Positions 9,355 through 18,356 of a stretch of DNA of 64,000 bases are shown piece after piece; the first letter of the stretch is position 1; each line of letters begins with the position of its first letter. The position numbers were made by a program, and so were the translations under genes. The notes under the pieces are model-generated. The model had not been told where the DNA came from. It did not search any database and saw only the letters and a list, made by a program, of their open reading frames with translations. The DNA lies in NCBI GenBank assembly GCA_030546905.1, contig JAUOPI010000010.1:85250-149249 (forward strand). Direction: 5' to 3'. This DNA comes from Granulosicoccaceae sp. 1_MG-2023. GTDB taxonomy: Bacteria; Pseudomonadota; Gammaproteobacteria; Granulosicoccales; Granulosicoccaceae.

Positions 9355-10326
9355 ATGAAATTTCCTATGACTACGCTGGCTCTGTCACTGATGCTGGCGG
9401 CACCGGCCACCTCCTTGCTGGCCTCGGATGATATCGTCTACAAGATTATCGGCGGTGATACGGCTGATATCAGCGACTATCCCTCACTGGCTCCGCTGCT
9501 ATACGCTGACGGCGCGGATCGCTACAGTCAGTATCAGCGGCAGTACTGCGCCGGTAATTTCATTACTGAGCGTTGGGTGCTGACCGCCGCGCACTGCATG
9601 TTCGACAGCTCTTACAATCAGGTGAGCAGTGATGACATCAGTCTGCTGGCGAATGTCACCGACCTGAGTGTCGGCGGCGAAGAGCTGTCGGTGGCCAATA
9701 TCTACGTGCATCCGGATTACTCACCGGGGGTGGTCGACTCGGCCAATGACCTGGCTCTGATCGAGCTGGAAGCGGACGCGGATGTCACGCCCATGAGCCT
9801 GTTCGTCGGCGATCTGCCCGCCGGCACCTCAGTCTGGCTGGCCGGTTGGGGTGCGACGGAGTATGACGAACGCACTTACGAGGCCAGTGGCTACCCGACC
9901 GAACTGATGGACGTGAGCATTCCGGTGGTCAGCAATGACGATTGCAATGCGGCGTTTGAATCCAGCGGTATCCAGATCGCTGATTCCCAGGTCTGTGCCG
10001 GTCTCGACGAGGGCGGTAAGGACAGTTGCGCCGGTGACAGCGGTGGTCCGATGATGGTCGAGGTCGACGGCGAGCTTGCCCAGGCCGGTATTGTCAGCTT
10101 CGGCGCCGGTTGCGCGGTGGCCGGTTATCCGGGTGTGTATACCCGTGTCAGCGCCTTTACGGACTGGATTCAGAGTTACACTTCAACCGGCGGGCTTGAC
10201 GGAGCAGCCGCTTCTTACGACAGCGGCAGCTCATCCTCTTCGTCCTCCGGCGGCTCCGGCGGCTCCGGCGCTTTTGCGCCCTGGCTGCTGTTCTTAGCTC
10301 TGCTGCGCCGTCGCTTCCACCGGTAA
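9355..10326 (+). CDS. Secreted trypsin-like serine protease with GlyGly-CTERM tail
   Basis: This 323-residue protein is an S1-family protease. A signal peptide (MKFPMTTLALSLMLAAP) precedes the mature-like start IIGG. The catalytic triad is visible: His80 in TAAHC, Asp132 in NDLALIEL and Ser229 in GDSGGP, with paired cysteines around them. The C-terminus is a Ser/Gly-rich linker, then SGGSGG, a hydrophobic helix and RRR, the GlyGly-CTERM sorting signal processed by rhombosortase in type II secreting bacteria, as in Vibrio VesB-like proteases. I chose the ATG at 9355 because the signal peptide begins there; an ATG at 9313 is possible. Its last 33 bases overlap the convergent sortase gene. Confidence 0.92.
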   Translation: MKFPMTTLALSLMLAAPATSLLASDDIVYKIIGGDTADISDYPSLAPLLYADGADRYSQYQRQYCAGNFITERWVLTAAHCMFDSSYNQVSSDDISLLANVTDLSVGGEELSVANIYVHPDYSPGVVDSANDLALIELEADADVTPMSLFVGDLPAGTSVWLAGWGATEYDERTYEASGYPTELMDVSIPVVSNDDCNAAFESSGIQIADSQVCAGLDEGGKDSCAGDSGGPMMVEVDGELAQAGIVSFGAGCAVAGYPGVYTRVSAFTDWIQSYTSTGGLDGAAASYDSGSSSSSSSGGSGGSGAFAPWLLFLALLRRRFHR

Positions 10327-10860
10327 GGCAATGGCGATCAGACGCTGCGTGCCGCCGGCGCGCAGCGTCTGTAGCGGATAGCAGGTAATCAACACCAGGC
10401 CCGGCCGGTCCGCTTCGACCAGCAGTTGATCGCGTTGTGTATCGGCGATTTCAATCTGCGCGAAGCGGTACACGCGGGTTTTGCCGTCGGCCAGCGTCAG
10501 CCTGATCTCGTCACCGATGTGCACGTCACCGAGAAAACCCATATGCGTGTCCCGGTGACCGCCGATCACCACCACGTCTTGCATCTTGGGGTTCAGTCTG
10601 GCCGGTCCGAAGGCCATGGCTTCACCACTGCCTCCCTCCATCACATACAAGGTCGTTTGCGTGCCGAACTGCAGACGACCGCTGACGCGGGTATCGGCCC
10701 AGGGCCAGGGCCGCACCGGCGCGCCGTCGTTCAGCATCGCCCGGTACGCGCCCGGCAGAATCCATTGCGCCAGCGTCGCCTTGGCGCTGTACCAGCCCGC
10801 CTGCGCCAGCAGGGCTGCGCCGCTCAGGGCCAGCAAAAACACAATGTGACGGCGTTTCAT
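10294..10860 (-). CDS. Class GN sortase (marine proteobacterial dedicated type)
   Basis: This 188-residue transpeptidase belongs to the sortase fold of Gram-negative bacteria. It has an N-terminal membrane anchor (about 5-22), His102 in GGHRDTH, the catalytic Cys160 in ITCYPL and Arg173 in GTQRL. Family knowledge (the 'marine sortase' type) says it acts on a single co-encoded target, here the upstream VIT/VWA protein. The ATG at 10860 overlaps the target gene's TGA in an ATGA junction, so the two are translationally coupled. An upstream ATG at 10872 is less likely. The 3' end overlaps the convergent protease by 33 bases. Confidence 0.93.
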   Translation of the reverse strand: MKRRHIVFLLALSGAALLAQAGWYSAKATLAQWILPGAYRAMLNDGAPVRPWPWADTRVSGRLQFGTQTTLYVMEGGSGEAMAFGPARLNPKMQDVVVIGGHRDTHMGFLGDVHIGDEIRLTLADGKTRVYRFAQIEIADTQRDQLLVEADRPGLVLITCYPLQTLRAGGTQRLIAIALPVEATAQQS

Positions 10861-12857
10861 GCGCGTTTCCACGGATAGCGCAGGGTGACGCCGGCGATAG
10901 CCAGCAACAGCAGACCACTGATAATGCGCAGCGGCAAGGCCAGTCCGGTTTGCGGCATAGCGATGGCGCGGCGTGTGTCGGTGCCGGCCGGCAGCAGGTT
11001 GGCCACCTGATGGTCGCGTAGCGGGAGGTCGTGGTCCCGTGCCGGTGTGGCTTCGACGGCGAGAAACGCGGTGTAGGGGCTCAGCACCTCGTGTTCCAGC
11101 GACAAGGCGGTAATCTGCCGGCGGTATTTATCCGGTGTGTTCTCCAGCCATTGTGCCTGACTGAGCTGTTTGATCTGCCGGTCCGCCCACAGGCTGCTGA
11201 TCGCCGCCGGCGCGGGCAGCGCCTGATCGGTGCGCAGGGTTTGTGACCAGGGCGCATCGCGCAGACGGCCTTTGACCTGTATCTCACGGGTGCTTTCCGG
11301 CAGACGCAAAAACACCGTGTGGCTGCGACCGGCATAGAGATCGGGGAGCGCAAAATCGCTCAGGGCTGTGCCGCTGTCCTTATCCGTGATGCTGATTCCG
11401 CTCATCACCGGCACGGCGAGGCTCCGGGTCAGCTGTTCAATCTGTCCGGCAATCTGCTGTTCGTCGGCAATATGGGTGAGCAGGCCGCGTCCGCTGCGTG
11501 CCGCCAGACTCAGAAAATGCCGGTTCGGCGCCTGGCCTATGGCGACCGGAAACAAGCGCGCGTTGCCGCGCAGACGGGCGATCAGACGGACCAGCTGGCG
11601 CTCATTGGAGACACTGCCGTCAGTGAGGAATATCACCTGACGCAGGCGATCGGGCTGCTGACCCTGAAACGCCATATGTAGTGCATTACTCATTTCGGTG
11701 CCGCGATCGGCCTGCAGGGCATCGATAAAGGTCAGCGCCCGGGCGCGACCTTGTGCATCGGCGGCGATGGCGGTTGGGCTCATCGCCTGGGCCTGGGTGT
11801 CAAAGCGGATGATGTTGAGCAGGGTGTCGCTGTCGAGCTCACTGACCGCGCGGGCCAGTGCGCGTTTGGCGGCGCGGATCGGCGCGCCGGCCATGGAGCC
11901 GGAGGTGTCGATGACCAGAATCAGTTCACGCTGCAGCGCCGCCGGGGGCGCGCTGCCGGCCGGCGGCTCCAGCGTCAGCATGGCGTAGCGCTGGCCGGAC
12001 TCACTGCGGTGCAGGAACAGCCCGCTGCCGGGTGTGGCGCTGGCCGGGCGGGCCCAGCTCAGCACAAAGTCCCGGTCCATCGGTGCCTGTGTCTGCTTGA
12101 GTGCGATCTGCCGGGTATGGCCGTGCCCGCTGATCGCAAGGCTGTGGCTGGTGCTGCTGACCGCAGGCATTTGCGCGGCGCTGTGCAATCGGGCCGAGAG
12201 TTCAAACACCGGCTGGCTGGCGCCGCCGGCCGGGCGTTGCGGCGGATTGGTCATGGCGCTGTCGTCGCTGTCCGGATAGCGGGGGTTGTAGCGCGGTGTC
12301 AGGGTGGTCGGCAGGCGCAGGCTGAACTGATCGTCAGTCTGCTTTGCCGTCTGGTAGTAATTGAGTTCCACCGAGACGCTTTCACCGGGCGCGATATTGG
12401 CGATGGCGGCGCGGAACAGATTGCTCTGCTGGCGGCGTACCACGGCGGCGACCTTGCCCTGATCGCGTGCATCGCTGAATTGTCTGACGGCTTCTTCGCG
12501 CTCCAGAATGCGCCCCTCGATACGGCGTTCGCCAAGCAGTATGGTCATATTGCGTACCGCGGCGTCGACCGGCAGGGGGAAGACATACTCGCCGTTGATC
12601 CACTGATCGGTGGTGTTGCGGAATTCCTGTACCATTTGCACGTCTGCGACCACCCCGGCGATCTGCATACGGATGCGTGAACGGGTCACCAGGGCGTCGA
12701 CGGCTTCATCCTGCGTGAACAGAAACAGGGTGCCGGCCTTGATCCGGCTGTAATCGGGCTGTACGGGGGCGGCTTGCGCGCCGATAGAGTTTAAAAGCAG
12801 CATGCCGGCAAACAGCAGCAGGGCATGGCGGAAAACGGATTTGCTGAGCGGGTACAT
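10857..12857 (-). CDS. Sortase target protein with VIT and VWA domains
   Basis: This 666-residue exported protein has a signal peptide (hydrophobic core about 12-28), an N-terminal VIT domain (about 35-160), a VWA domain whose MIDAS motif DTSGS begins at Asp317, and a C-terminal sorting tail: MPQTG at 634-638, a hydrophobic helix and a basic end (RYPWKRA). It matches the proteobacterial sortase-target family, resembling inter-alpha-trypsin-inhibitor heavy chains. I chose the ATG at 12857 because GGAGAG lies just upstream; an earlier start would precede the signal peptide with 33 poorly fitting residues. A role in surface adhesion is an inference. Confidence 0.92.
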   Translation of the reverse strand: MYPLSKSVFRHALLLFAGMLLLNSIGAQAAPVQPDYSRIKAGTLFLFTQDEAVDALVTRSRIRMQIAGVVADVQMVQEFRNTTDQWINGEYVFPLPVDAAVRNMTILLGERRIEGRILEREEAVRQFSDARDQGKVAAVVRRQQSNLFRAAIANIAPGESVSVELNYYQTAKQTDDQFSLRLPTTLTPRYNPRYPDSDDSAMTNPPQRPAGGASQPVFELSARLHSAAQMPAVSSTSHSLAISGHGHTRQIALKQTQAPMDRDFVLSWARPASATPGSGLFLHRSESGQRYAMLTLEPPAGSAPPAALQRELILVIDTSGSMAGAPIRAAKRALARAVSELDSDTLLNIIRFDTQAQAMSPTAIAADAQGRARALTFIDALQADRGTEMSNALHMAFQGQQPDRLRQVIFLTDGSVSNERQLVRLIARLRGNARLFPVAIGQAPNRHFLSLAARSGRGLLTHIADEQQIAGQIEQLTRSLAVPVMSGISITDKDSGTALSDFALPDLYAGRSHTVFLRLPESTREIQVKGRLRDAPWSQTLRTDQALPAPAAISSLWADRQIKQLSQAQWLENTPDKYRRQITALSLEHEVLSPYTAFLAVEATPARDHDLPLRDHQVANLLPAGTDTRRAIAMPQTGLALPLRIISGLLLLAIAGVTLRYPWKRA

Positions 12858-12964
12858 AAGCGGTCTCTCCTTGTGGTGTCTGAGTGTGATTACAGCAGCG
12901 CAATCGGACATGCCGGGGACCGCAAAGGGGATCAAATCAGGCGCAATTATGACCAAAAGTGACT

Positions 12965-13660
12965 ATGGCTGACGCAGTACGCAATATTGTTCTGATCGAA
13001 GACGAACCGGCGCTGGCGGATAACTACCGCGAAGCACTGACTGCGGCCGGTTACCGTGTGACGCATTACCCGGACCGCCCCTCGGCCGAAGCCGCGCTGG
13101 CCGCCGCTTTGCCGGATCTGGTGATTGTCGATATCGGGCTGGGCAATGAGTACGAGGGCGGATTTGCGCTCTGTCAGCATCTGCGTGCGCGTTCGGCGAC
13201 GCTGCCGATTCTGTTTCTGAGTGCCCGCGACAGTGAAATCGATGTGGTCTCGGGGCTGCGTCTGGGGGCTGACGATTACCTGACCAAGGACATCAGTCTG
13301 GCGCAGCTGCTGGCCCGTGTGGCGGCCTTGTTCCGGCGTATCGATGCATTGGCGCAGCCGCAGACCTCGCGGGACAGCGGCCGGCTGAGCATCGATGAAG
13401 CGCGCCTGAGTGTGCGCTGGTGCGGGCAGGCGGTGGCGCTGACGGTCACGGAATTCTGGCTGGTGTTCGCGCTGGCCCGTCACCCCGGTCAGGTCAAAAG
13501 CCGCGCGCAGCTAATGGAGGCCGCCAATCTGGTGCTCGATGACCACACCATCACCGCCCATATCAAACGGATCCGGCGCAAGTTTCAGGCGCTGGACCCG
13601 CAGTTTGATGCGATCCGCTCGGTGTACGCGGCCGGCTATCGCTGGGTCGACGAGTCGTAG
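12965..13660 (+). CDS. Response regulator of the dedicated sortase system
   Basis: This 231-residue OmpR/PhoB-type regulator has a receiver domain (about 5-118; phospho-acceptor Asp56 in VIVDIG, Lys in YLTKD) and a winged-helix DNA-binding domain (about 135-230, ending RSVYAAGYRWV). It is divergent from the VIT/VWA-sortase pair, with about 107 bases between the start codons, and shares one base with the histidine kinase gene. This layout matches the proteobacterial dedicated sortase system, so the likely target is the shared intergenic region. A GTG at 12959 is an alternative start. Confidence 0.92.
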   Translation: MADAVRNIVLIEDEPALADNYREALTAAGYRVTHYPDRPSAEAALAAALPDLVIVDIGLGNEYEGGFALCQHLRARSATLPILFLSARDSEIDVVSGLRLGADDYLTKDISLAQLLARVAALFRRIDALAQPQTSRDSGRLSIDEARLSVRWCGQAVALTVTEFWLVFALARHPGQVKSRAQLMEAANLVLDDHTITAHIKRIRRKFQALDPQFDAIRSVYAAGYRWVDES

Positions 13661-15714
13661 TGAAGCTCCGGACACAGCTTCTGATTACCGGTCTGCTGGT
13701 GCTGGCACTGCCGCTGGTGACCTGGGTTTACGTGCGCGAGCTCTACGATGTGCTGCGCGAGGCGGGGTTGCGTGAGTTGTCCGTACGGGCCGAGGCGGTG
13801 GCCAATGTGCTGGCGCGCAGTCCGGAGCAGGTGCTGTTCGCATCAGGGCAGGCCGGACCGGTGTTTTATGCCGAAGCCACGCCCCGCGCCCTGACTCTGG
13901 ACGGGTTCGCGCAGGACTGGGACAACCTCAGTCGCGCCCCGCTGGTGTTTCCCGCTGCCGCAGCCGGTGAGTCCCTGTCCGTGCGGCTGGCGGCCAGTCC
14001 GCGGCAGTTGTTTCTGTACTTGCGGGTCCGTGACGACCGGGTGCTGATGCACGACCCGAACCGCGGCCGTGCGGTCAGCGGCGATCGTCTGTTTTTGTCC
14101 TTTAGCACCGCTTCCGGGGCGACCTTGCACTATGTGTTCCGCGCGATTGCGCCGGGCCGGGTCGCGGCGCTGCGCATTATCGATGCCGCCGCCGACGGCG
14201 ACTGGCGGGTGCTGGCCGATGATGTGGTGCAGGCCTTCTGGGACAATACCGGCGATGGTTATGCGCTGGAAATCCGGCTGCCCTTACCACCGCCTTTATC
14301 GCTGCTGTCGTTTGATATTGGTGATGTGGATGAGCCCGGTGAGGCCGCACAGGCCTTGCCGGTCGCGGCCGCCGGGCAGTTGTTGTATCCGCTTGCGGCG
14401 CCGGGCCGGGCTACTGCGGCATTGGTGCCGGCTGCCCATCGCCTGCGTTTGTATACGGATTCGGGTTGGCTGCTCAGTGATACCAACCGGCTTGCCGAGA
14501 CGCCCTCCGGACAACATCTGATTGACCCGCGCCGTGCCGGCCTGCCGACCGCCTTGCTGTACCGCTTGCTGACTTATATGACCGCCGGCAGCGGCGCCGG
14601 GGCCGGTCTTGCGCCGCCGCTTGAGGCTGAGCGGGCGCCGGATGTGCCGGTTGCCGGCGCGGCACGCAGCGGCCGTTACCGTGCGCAGGGGCGATTGCTG
14701 CTGGCGGTTCAGCAGCCTTTGCCCGGCGGCGGGACGGTGTTGTTGGAGGCCGCGGACGAATCGGTCAGCGCGGTGGTCAGCAGCACGCTGGTGCGTTTGT
14801 TTGCGGTACTGATGGCCATAGTCACGGGCTTGTTTGTGATGCTGATGGTCTATGCCGGGCGTCTGAGCCGGCGCATTGCGCGTATCGGCGACGCGACCCC
14901 TGATGCGCTGCAAGCCGACGGGCGTATCGAAACTGAGCTGCCGGATGCGCAGCGCCGCGACGAACTCGGTGAGCTGTCACGCAATATTTCGACGCTGCTG
15001 CAGCGTCTGCGTAACTACACCGATTATCTGCAGTCACTCGGTGCCAGGCTGACGCACGAGCTGCGCACACCGCTGGCGGTGGTGGCGACCTCGCTGGAGA
15101 GTCTCGGCAATGCGCAGGCCCGCGGTGACGACGGGCAAACCTATCTGCACCGTGCCAACGATGCGACCCGCCGCCTGCAATCGATTATCCGTGCCATGAG
15201 CGAGGCCACCCGGCTGGAGCAGCTGGCGCGGGAAGCGGAGTTTGCGCCACTGGATCTGCGCGACTGGCTGCAGGCGGTGCTGCCTGTCTATGCTGATCTG
15301 TACGCCAGCCATGTGTTCAGGGCGGTCCTGCCGGAAACGCAAGAGCCGGTTTACGTAAATGCCTGCGCCGATCTGTTGCAGCAGGTGCTGGATAAGCTGA
15401 TTGCCAATGCGGCGGATTTTGCCCCGGCCGGTTCGGTGCTGGAGTTGCGTCTGCAGGCCGATGCGCAGGAGGCAGGTCTGGCTGTGTTGAATGAGGGGCC
15501 GCCGTTGGCACCGGCGCTGGAAGGGGCGTTGTTCGAGCCCATGACCAGCGTGCGCGACAATCAGCGCGGTGGCGGTGAGCCGCATCTGGGATTGGGCTTG
15601 TATATCGTGCGCTTGCTGGTGACCGCGCACGGCGGACAGGTGGCGGCGAAAAACCGCCCCGGCGGGCAGGGCGTGGAAGTCGCGGTGTCCTTACCGCGAC
15701 TGCTTAAATCCTGA
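13660..15714 (+). CDS. Histidine kinase of the dedicated sortase system
   Basis: This 684-residue membrane sensor kinase starts at a GTG overlapping the regulator's stop. Helix 1 is at about 6-26 and helix 2 at about 370-395. Between them is a large periplasmic region, part of which (about 75-230, from LDGFAQDW to FDIGDV) looks like a carbohydrate-binding-family-9-type fold. Then come a HAMP-like linker, the dimerisation box with phospho-accepting His466 in LTHELRTP, and an ATPase domain with LIANAADF and GLGLYIVR. The kinase-regulator pair matches the dedicated sortase family. The sugar-binding idea rests on pattern only. Confidence 0.9.
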   Translation: MKLRTQLLITGLLVLALPLVTWVYVRELYDVLREAGLRELSVRAEAVANVLARSPEQVLFASGQAGPVFYAEATPRALTLDGFAQDWDNLSRAPLVFPAAAAGESLSVRLAASPRQLFLYLRVRDDRVLMHDPNRGRAVSGDRLFLSFSTASGATLHYVFRAIAPGRVAALRIIDAAADGDWRVLADDVVQAFWDNTGDGYALEIRLPLPPPLSLLSFDIGDVDEPGEAAQALPVAAAGQLLYPLAAPGRATAALVPAAHRLRLYTDSGWLLSDTNRLAETPSGQHLIDPRRAGLPTALLYRLLTYMTAGSGAGAGLAPPLEAERAPDVPVAGAARSGRYRAQGRLLLAVQQPLPGGGTVLLEAADESVSAVVSSTLVRLFAVLMAIVTGLFVMLMVYAGRLSRRIARIGDATPDALQADGRIETELPDAQRRDELGELSRNISTLLQRLRNYTDYLQSLGARLTHELRTPLAVVATSLESLGNAQARGDDGQTYLHRANDATRRLQSIIRAMSEATRLEQLAREAEFAPLDLRDWLQAVLPVYADLYASHVFRAVLPETQEPVYVNACADLLQQVLDKLIANAADFAPAGSVLELRLQADAQEAGLAVLNEGPPLAPALEGALFEPMTSVRDNQRGGGEPHLGLGLYIVRLLVTAHGGQVAAKNRPGGQGVEVAVSLPRLLKS

Positions 15715-16272
15715 TCAGCTTTTGCCGTTCCAGGTGCGGACACGACCGGTGTCCACATGCACAAAACCGGAGCGGGCATAGTAGCCGACGCCGCCGCCTT
15801 TGCGGTTCAGCGCGGCGTCGCGGACATGCTTGAGTTGCACGCCGGGGATGCGGATATCGGCGGCTTTGCCGTACATATGGAAACTCTTCTTGGCCACGCC
15901 GCCGTTGCGCGCACGCAGGGCTTCGTTGGTGGCCGGAGAACGGTAACCGGAGAACAGCTCAATACCGTGCGGTGCTTCGACCAGCGCGTGCACATCATGC
16001 AGCACATCCAGCAGGGCCGGGTCGATGGGCAGGATTTCGTTGCGCCGGTGGTCACGCATGACGCGGCTAATCTCTGCCAAGGGCTCGCTGAGGTACTCAC
16101 CCTGACTGAAATACACCGTATCGACGGATTCGCCGGTGTGCATGTTTTTCAGGTAGATACGCCGCTCCGGCTGGGTGTTGGCGAATAAGGCGGTGGAACT
16201 GAGACTGCCGGCGACGGCACCGGAAATGGCAAGGCTGGTACGCAGAAAGCGTCGGCGATCGGCGTTTTGCAT
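15715..16272 (-). CDS. mepK: MepK-like murein endopeptidase (DUF882)
   Basis: This 185-residue protein belongs to the YcbK/MepK family, zinc-dependent endopeptidases of the LAS fold that cut peptidoglycan cross-links. It has a twin-arginine-type signal (RRRFL then a hydrophobic stretch) for folded export. Zinc-site residues are visible: His132 and Asp139 in FHMYGKAAD, and His172 and Asp174 in FVHVDTG. It follows an LdtD-like gene on the same strand, the order also found in E. coli (ycbB-ycbK); MepK is known to cut the 3-3 cross-links that LdtD makes. Its stop codon abuts the kinase stop with no gap. Confidence 0.88.
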   Translation of the reverse strand: MQNADRRRFLRTSLAISGAVAGSLSSTALFANTQPERRIYLKNMHTGESVDTVYFSQGEYLSEPLAEISRVMRDHRRNEILPIDPALLDVLHDVHALVEAPHGIELFSGYRSPATNEALRARNGGVAKKSFHMYGKAADIRIPGVQLKHVRDAALNRKGGGVGYYARSGFVHVDTGRVRTWNGKS

Positions 16273-16391
16273 AGGACCCTAACTCCTGAACGACTGCACA
16301 AAATCAGCGCGAACTATAGCACAGTGTCCGGGAATTGACACCGCGCCCTGAGCCTAGTCAGAGCGCGGTTTGCCGCCTTTTTGTCAGCCGC

Positions 16392-18098
16392 TCAGAGTGA
16401 TCCGGCCGGGTCGATCTGCTCGGCAAGTGCCAATAAAGTGGCGGCTGTGCCGGGGTCTTTACCGGCCGCCACCAGCGCATGGTCGAGGGTCGGGTCAATA
16501 CGGTAGTTGTCGGGGTAGAGCTCCAGCTGCCCGTCATCGCGCACCCAGCTGGTCAGGTACATCAGGTAAATCGGCAAGGGTTCGTTGAGGGCGTAGGCGC
16601 GTCGTTCACCGCTATCGACTATGCGCGAGACCTGTCCTTCATGAACGCCGTTTTTGGCCAGTAGGTGACGGGCCAGACGGTCCGGTTCCTTAAGTCGTAC
16701 GCAGCCATGGCTGAAGGCACGTACATCCCGGTTAAACAGGTACTTGTAAGGCGTGTCGTGCAGATACACCAGATACTTGTTCGGGAACATGAATTTATAC
16801 CGCCCCAGCGAATTGTAATCGCCGCCGGCCTGTTGCAGGCGGTAGGGGAAGTCCGGTGAGTTGAGCAGTTCGTCGTCAATCTCGTCCCAGTCGATCACCC
16901 GGTTGCCCTGCAGTGCGCGCAGCCCGATACGCTGTGCGTAAGTGCGGTCAGCCCTGATTTTGGGCAGGATCTCCTCGCGGGCGATACGTGTCGGGATGTT
17001 CCAGTTCGGATTCAGAATGACCTGATCCATGGTGTCGGCGAAGGTCGGGGTTTGCCGGCTGCGTTTGCCGACCACTACCGGCATGCTCAGGGTGCGTTTG
17101 CCGTCTTCGATCAGCGACATTTCAAAGGCTGCCGAGTTGACGAAAACGTGGGTTTTCGGGAAGTCCCGCGGCGTGGTGCGCCAGCGTTGCAGATTCAGCG
17201 CAATAGTGCGGGCGATCGATTCCGGCGAACGGTTCAGTGCTCTGACGGTTGCCGGGCCGACAATGCCGTCGGCTTTGAGACCGCGGGCTTGCTGGAATTC
17301 ACGCACGGCCTGATCGACGCGGCTGTCGAACAAGGGGTAAGCCCTGTCGATTGCGCTGAGGGCCAGCAGGCCTTCGCTTTCAAGGCGTTGCATCAAGGCG
17401 CCGACGGCCGGGCCTTCATCGCCGCTGCGTAAAATGACCTGTGAACTCAGGGTCAGCGGCTGCTCGCGTGTGAGGTTGTACTGGTAAGCCTCACGCAGAC
17501 GCGCATACTGGGGATGATCGGGACGTAAGGCATCAAGCAAACCGCTGGCCTGACCGCTGCGCTGCAGTTGCCGGATCAGGGCGACAGCATCGACCGGCGC
17601 CGCGCGCAGTTTCCAGTTGTTGCCCAGCGCTGTCGCCGGCACCAGTTGTCCTGACAGGTCGCGGACCGCAGTCACCAGCGCGTCGGTAATCATCAGATCG
17701 AGCACGGCGCCGCGCTCCGGTTCGCTCTGTAACCGGCGGATGTTTTCGGCGTGGTAGCGCCAACGCGGCAGGGCGTCCCAGCGCAGGTCGTCCAGCGCGC
17801 TGAGCAGGTCATCCATCCAGACCGGGCTGGCTCTGTGGCTCGTCCAGAGTTCCCGGTAGCTGTTTTGTTCGTAGAGCTGGCGTACAAAATCCGGGCTGTA
17901 GAAGCGGCCCGAGTAAATCAGCTGCCGGTTGACGGCGTTTTCGTCGCTCTGAATCCATTCAGAACGAAATTCCGGAGCAACCGGGGCTTGCGGGGCGTTT
18001 GTTGTGATTGCGTTTGCGGGAGCGCTCAGAAGCGACAGCGCCGCCAGCAGCGGGAGTGTGCGGATATACAGATCCGGGCTTTTCGGCAGTTCAGGCAT
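16392..18098 (-). CDS. ldtD: L,D-transpeptidase of the YcbB/LdtD type
   Basis: This roughly 568-residue periplasmic enzyme makes 3-3 cross-links in peptidoglycan. It has an N-terminal signal segment, a catalytic-domain insert, a peptidoglycan-binding domain (VREFQQARGLKADGIVGPAT) and a YkuD catalytic domain with SHGCVRL, whose nucleophile is Cys466. Length and domain order match E. coli YcbB/LdtD. The ATG at 18098 is chosen; a GTG at 18122 is an alternative. The mepK-like gene follows on the same strand, 119 bases away, giving a make-and-cut pair for the same type of cross-link. Confidence 0.9.
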   Translation of the reverse strand: MPELPKSPDLYIRTLPLLAALSLLSAPANAITTNAPQAPVAPEFRSEWIQSDENAVNRQLIYSGRFYSPDFVRQLYEQNSYRELWTSHRASPVWMDDLLSALDDLRWDALPRWRYHAENIRRLQSEPERGAVLDLMITDALVTAVRDLSGQLVPATALGNNWKLRAAPVDAVALIRQLQRSGQASGLLDALRPDHPQYARLREAYQYNLTREQPLTLSSQVILRSGDEGPAVGALMQRLESEGLLALSAIDRAYPLFDSRVDQAVREFQQARGLKADGIVGPATVRALNRSPESIARTIALNLQRWRTTPRDFPKTHVFVNSAAFEMSLIEDGKRTLSMPVVVGKRSRQTPTFADTMDQVILNPNWNIPTRIAREEILPKIRADRTYAQRIGLRALQGNRVIDWDEIDDELLNSPDFPYRLQQAGGDYNSLGRYKFMFPNKYLVYLHDTPYKYLFNRDVRAFSHGCVRLKEPDRLARHLLAKNGVHEGQVSRIVDSGERRAYALNEPLPIYLMYLTSWVRDDGQLELYPDNYRIDPTLDHALVAAGKDPGTAATLLALAEQIDPAGSL

Positions 18099-18205
18099 TG
18101 TTCTTATTATCTCTTTATGCACAGGGTCTCCGGGCGCACGGGTGGCGTCCTGCCAAATCCCCTAAATGGGTGATGCTGAACTTAACGGCGGTTGGGCCGG
18201 CGCGC

Positions 18206-18234
18206 TTGACGCTTGGGGGCGCCGTTTGTATTAG
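18206..18234 (+). promoter_or_regulatory. Candidate sigma-70 promoter for parE
   Basis: TTGACG at 18206-18211 is followed after 17 bases by TATTAG at 18229-18234. The predicted start lies about 115 bases before the parE ATG, in the gap divergent from ldtD. Confidence 0.5.
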
Positions 18235-18356
18235 CGGATTGTTAAATTGCCAAAGAGTACAGAAAACGGGGCTGAGTCCAGAAAGCTTGTGGGAGAGTTG
18301 GCAATTTGCGCTAGACTCAGCGGTTTTGCCTTCGACAGGAAATTCACGGTTACGCC

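Noticed and set aside
11751..12680. A 309-codon open frame on the plus strand opposite the sortase target
   Set aside because: It is antisense to the VIT/VWA gene. Its Gly/Ala/Arg-rich sequence has no domain features.
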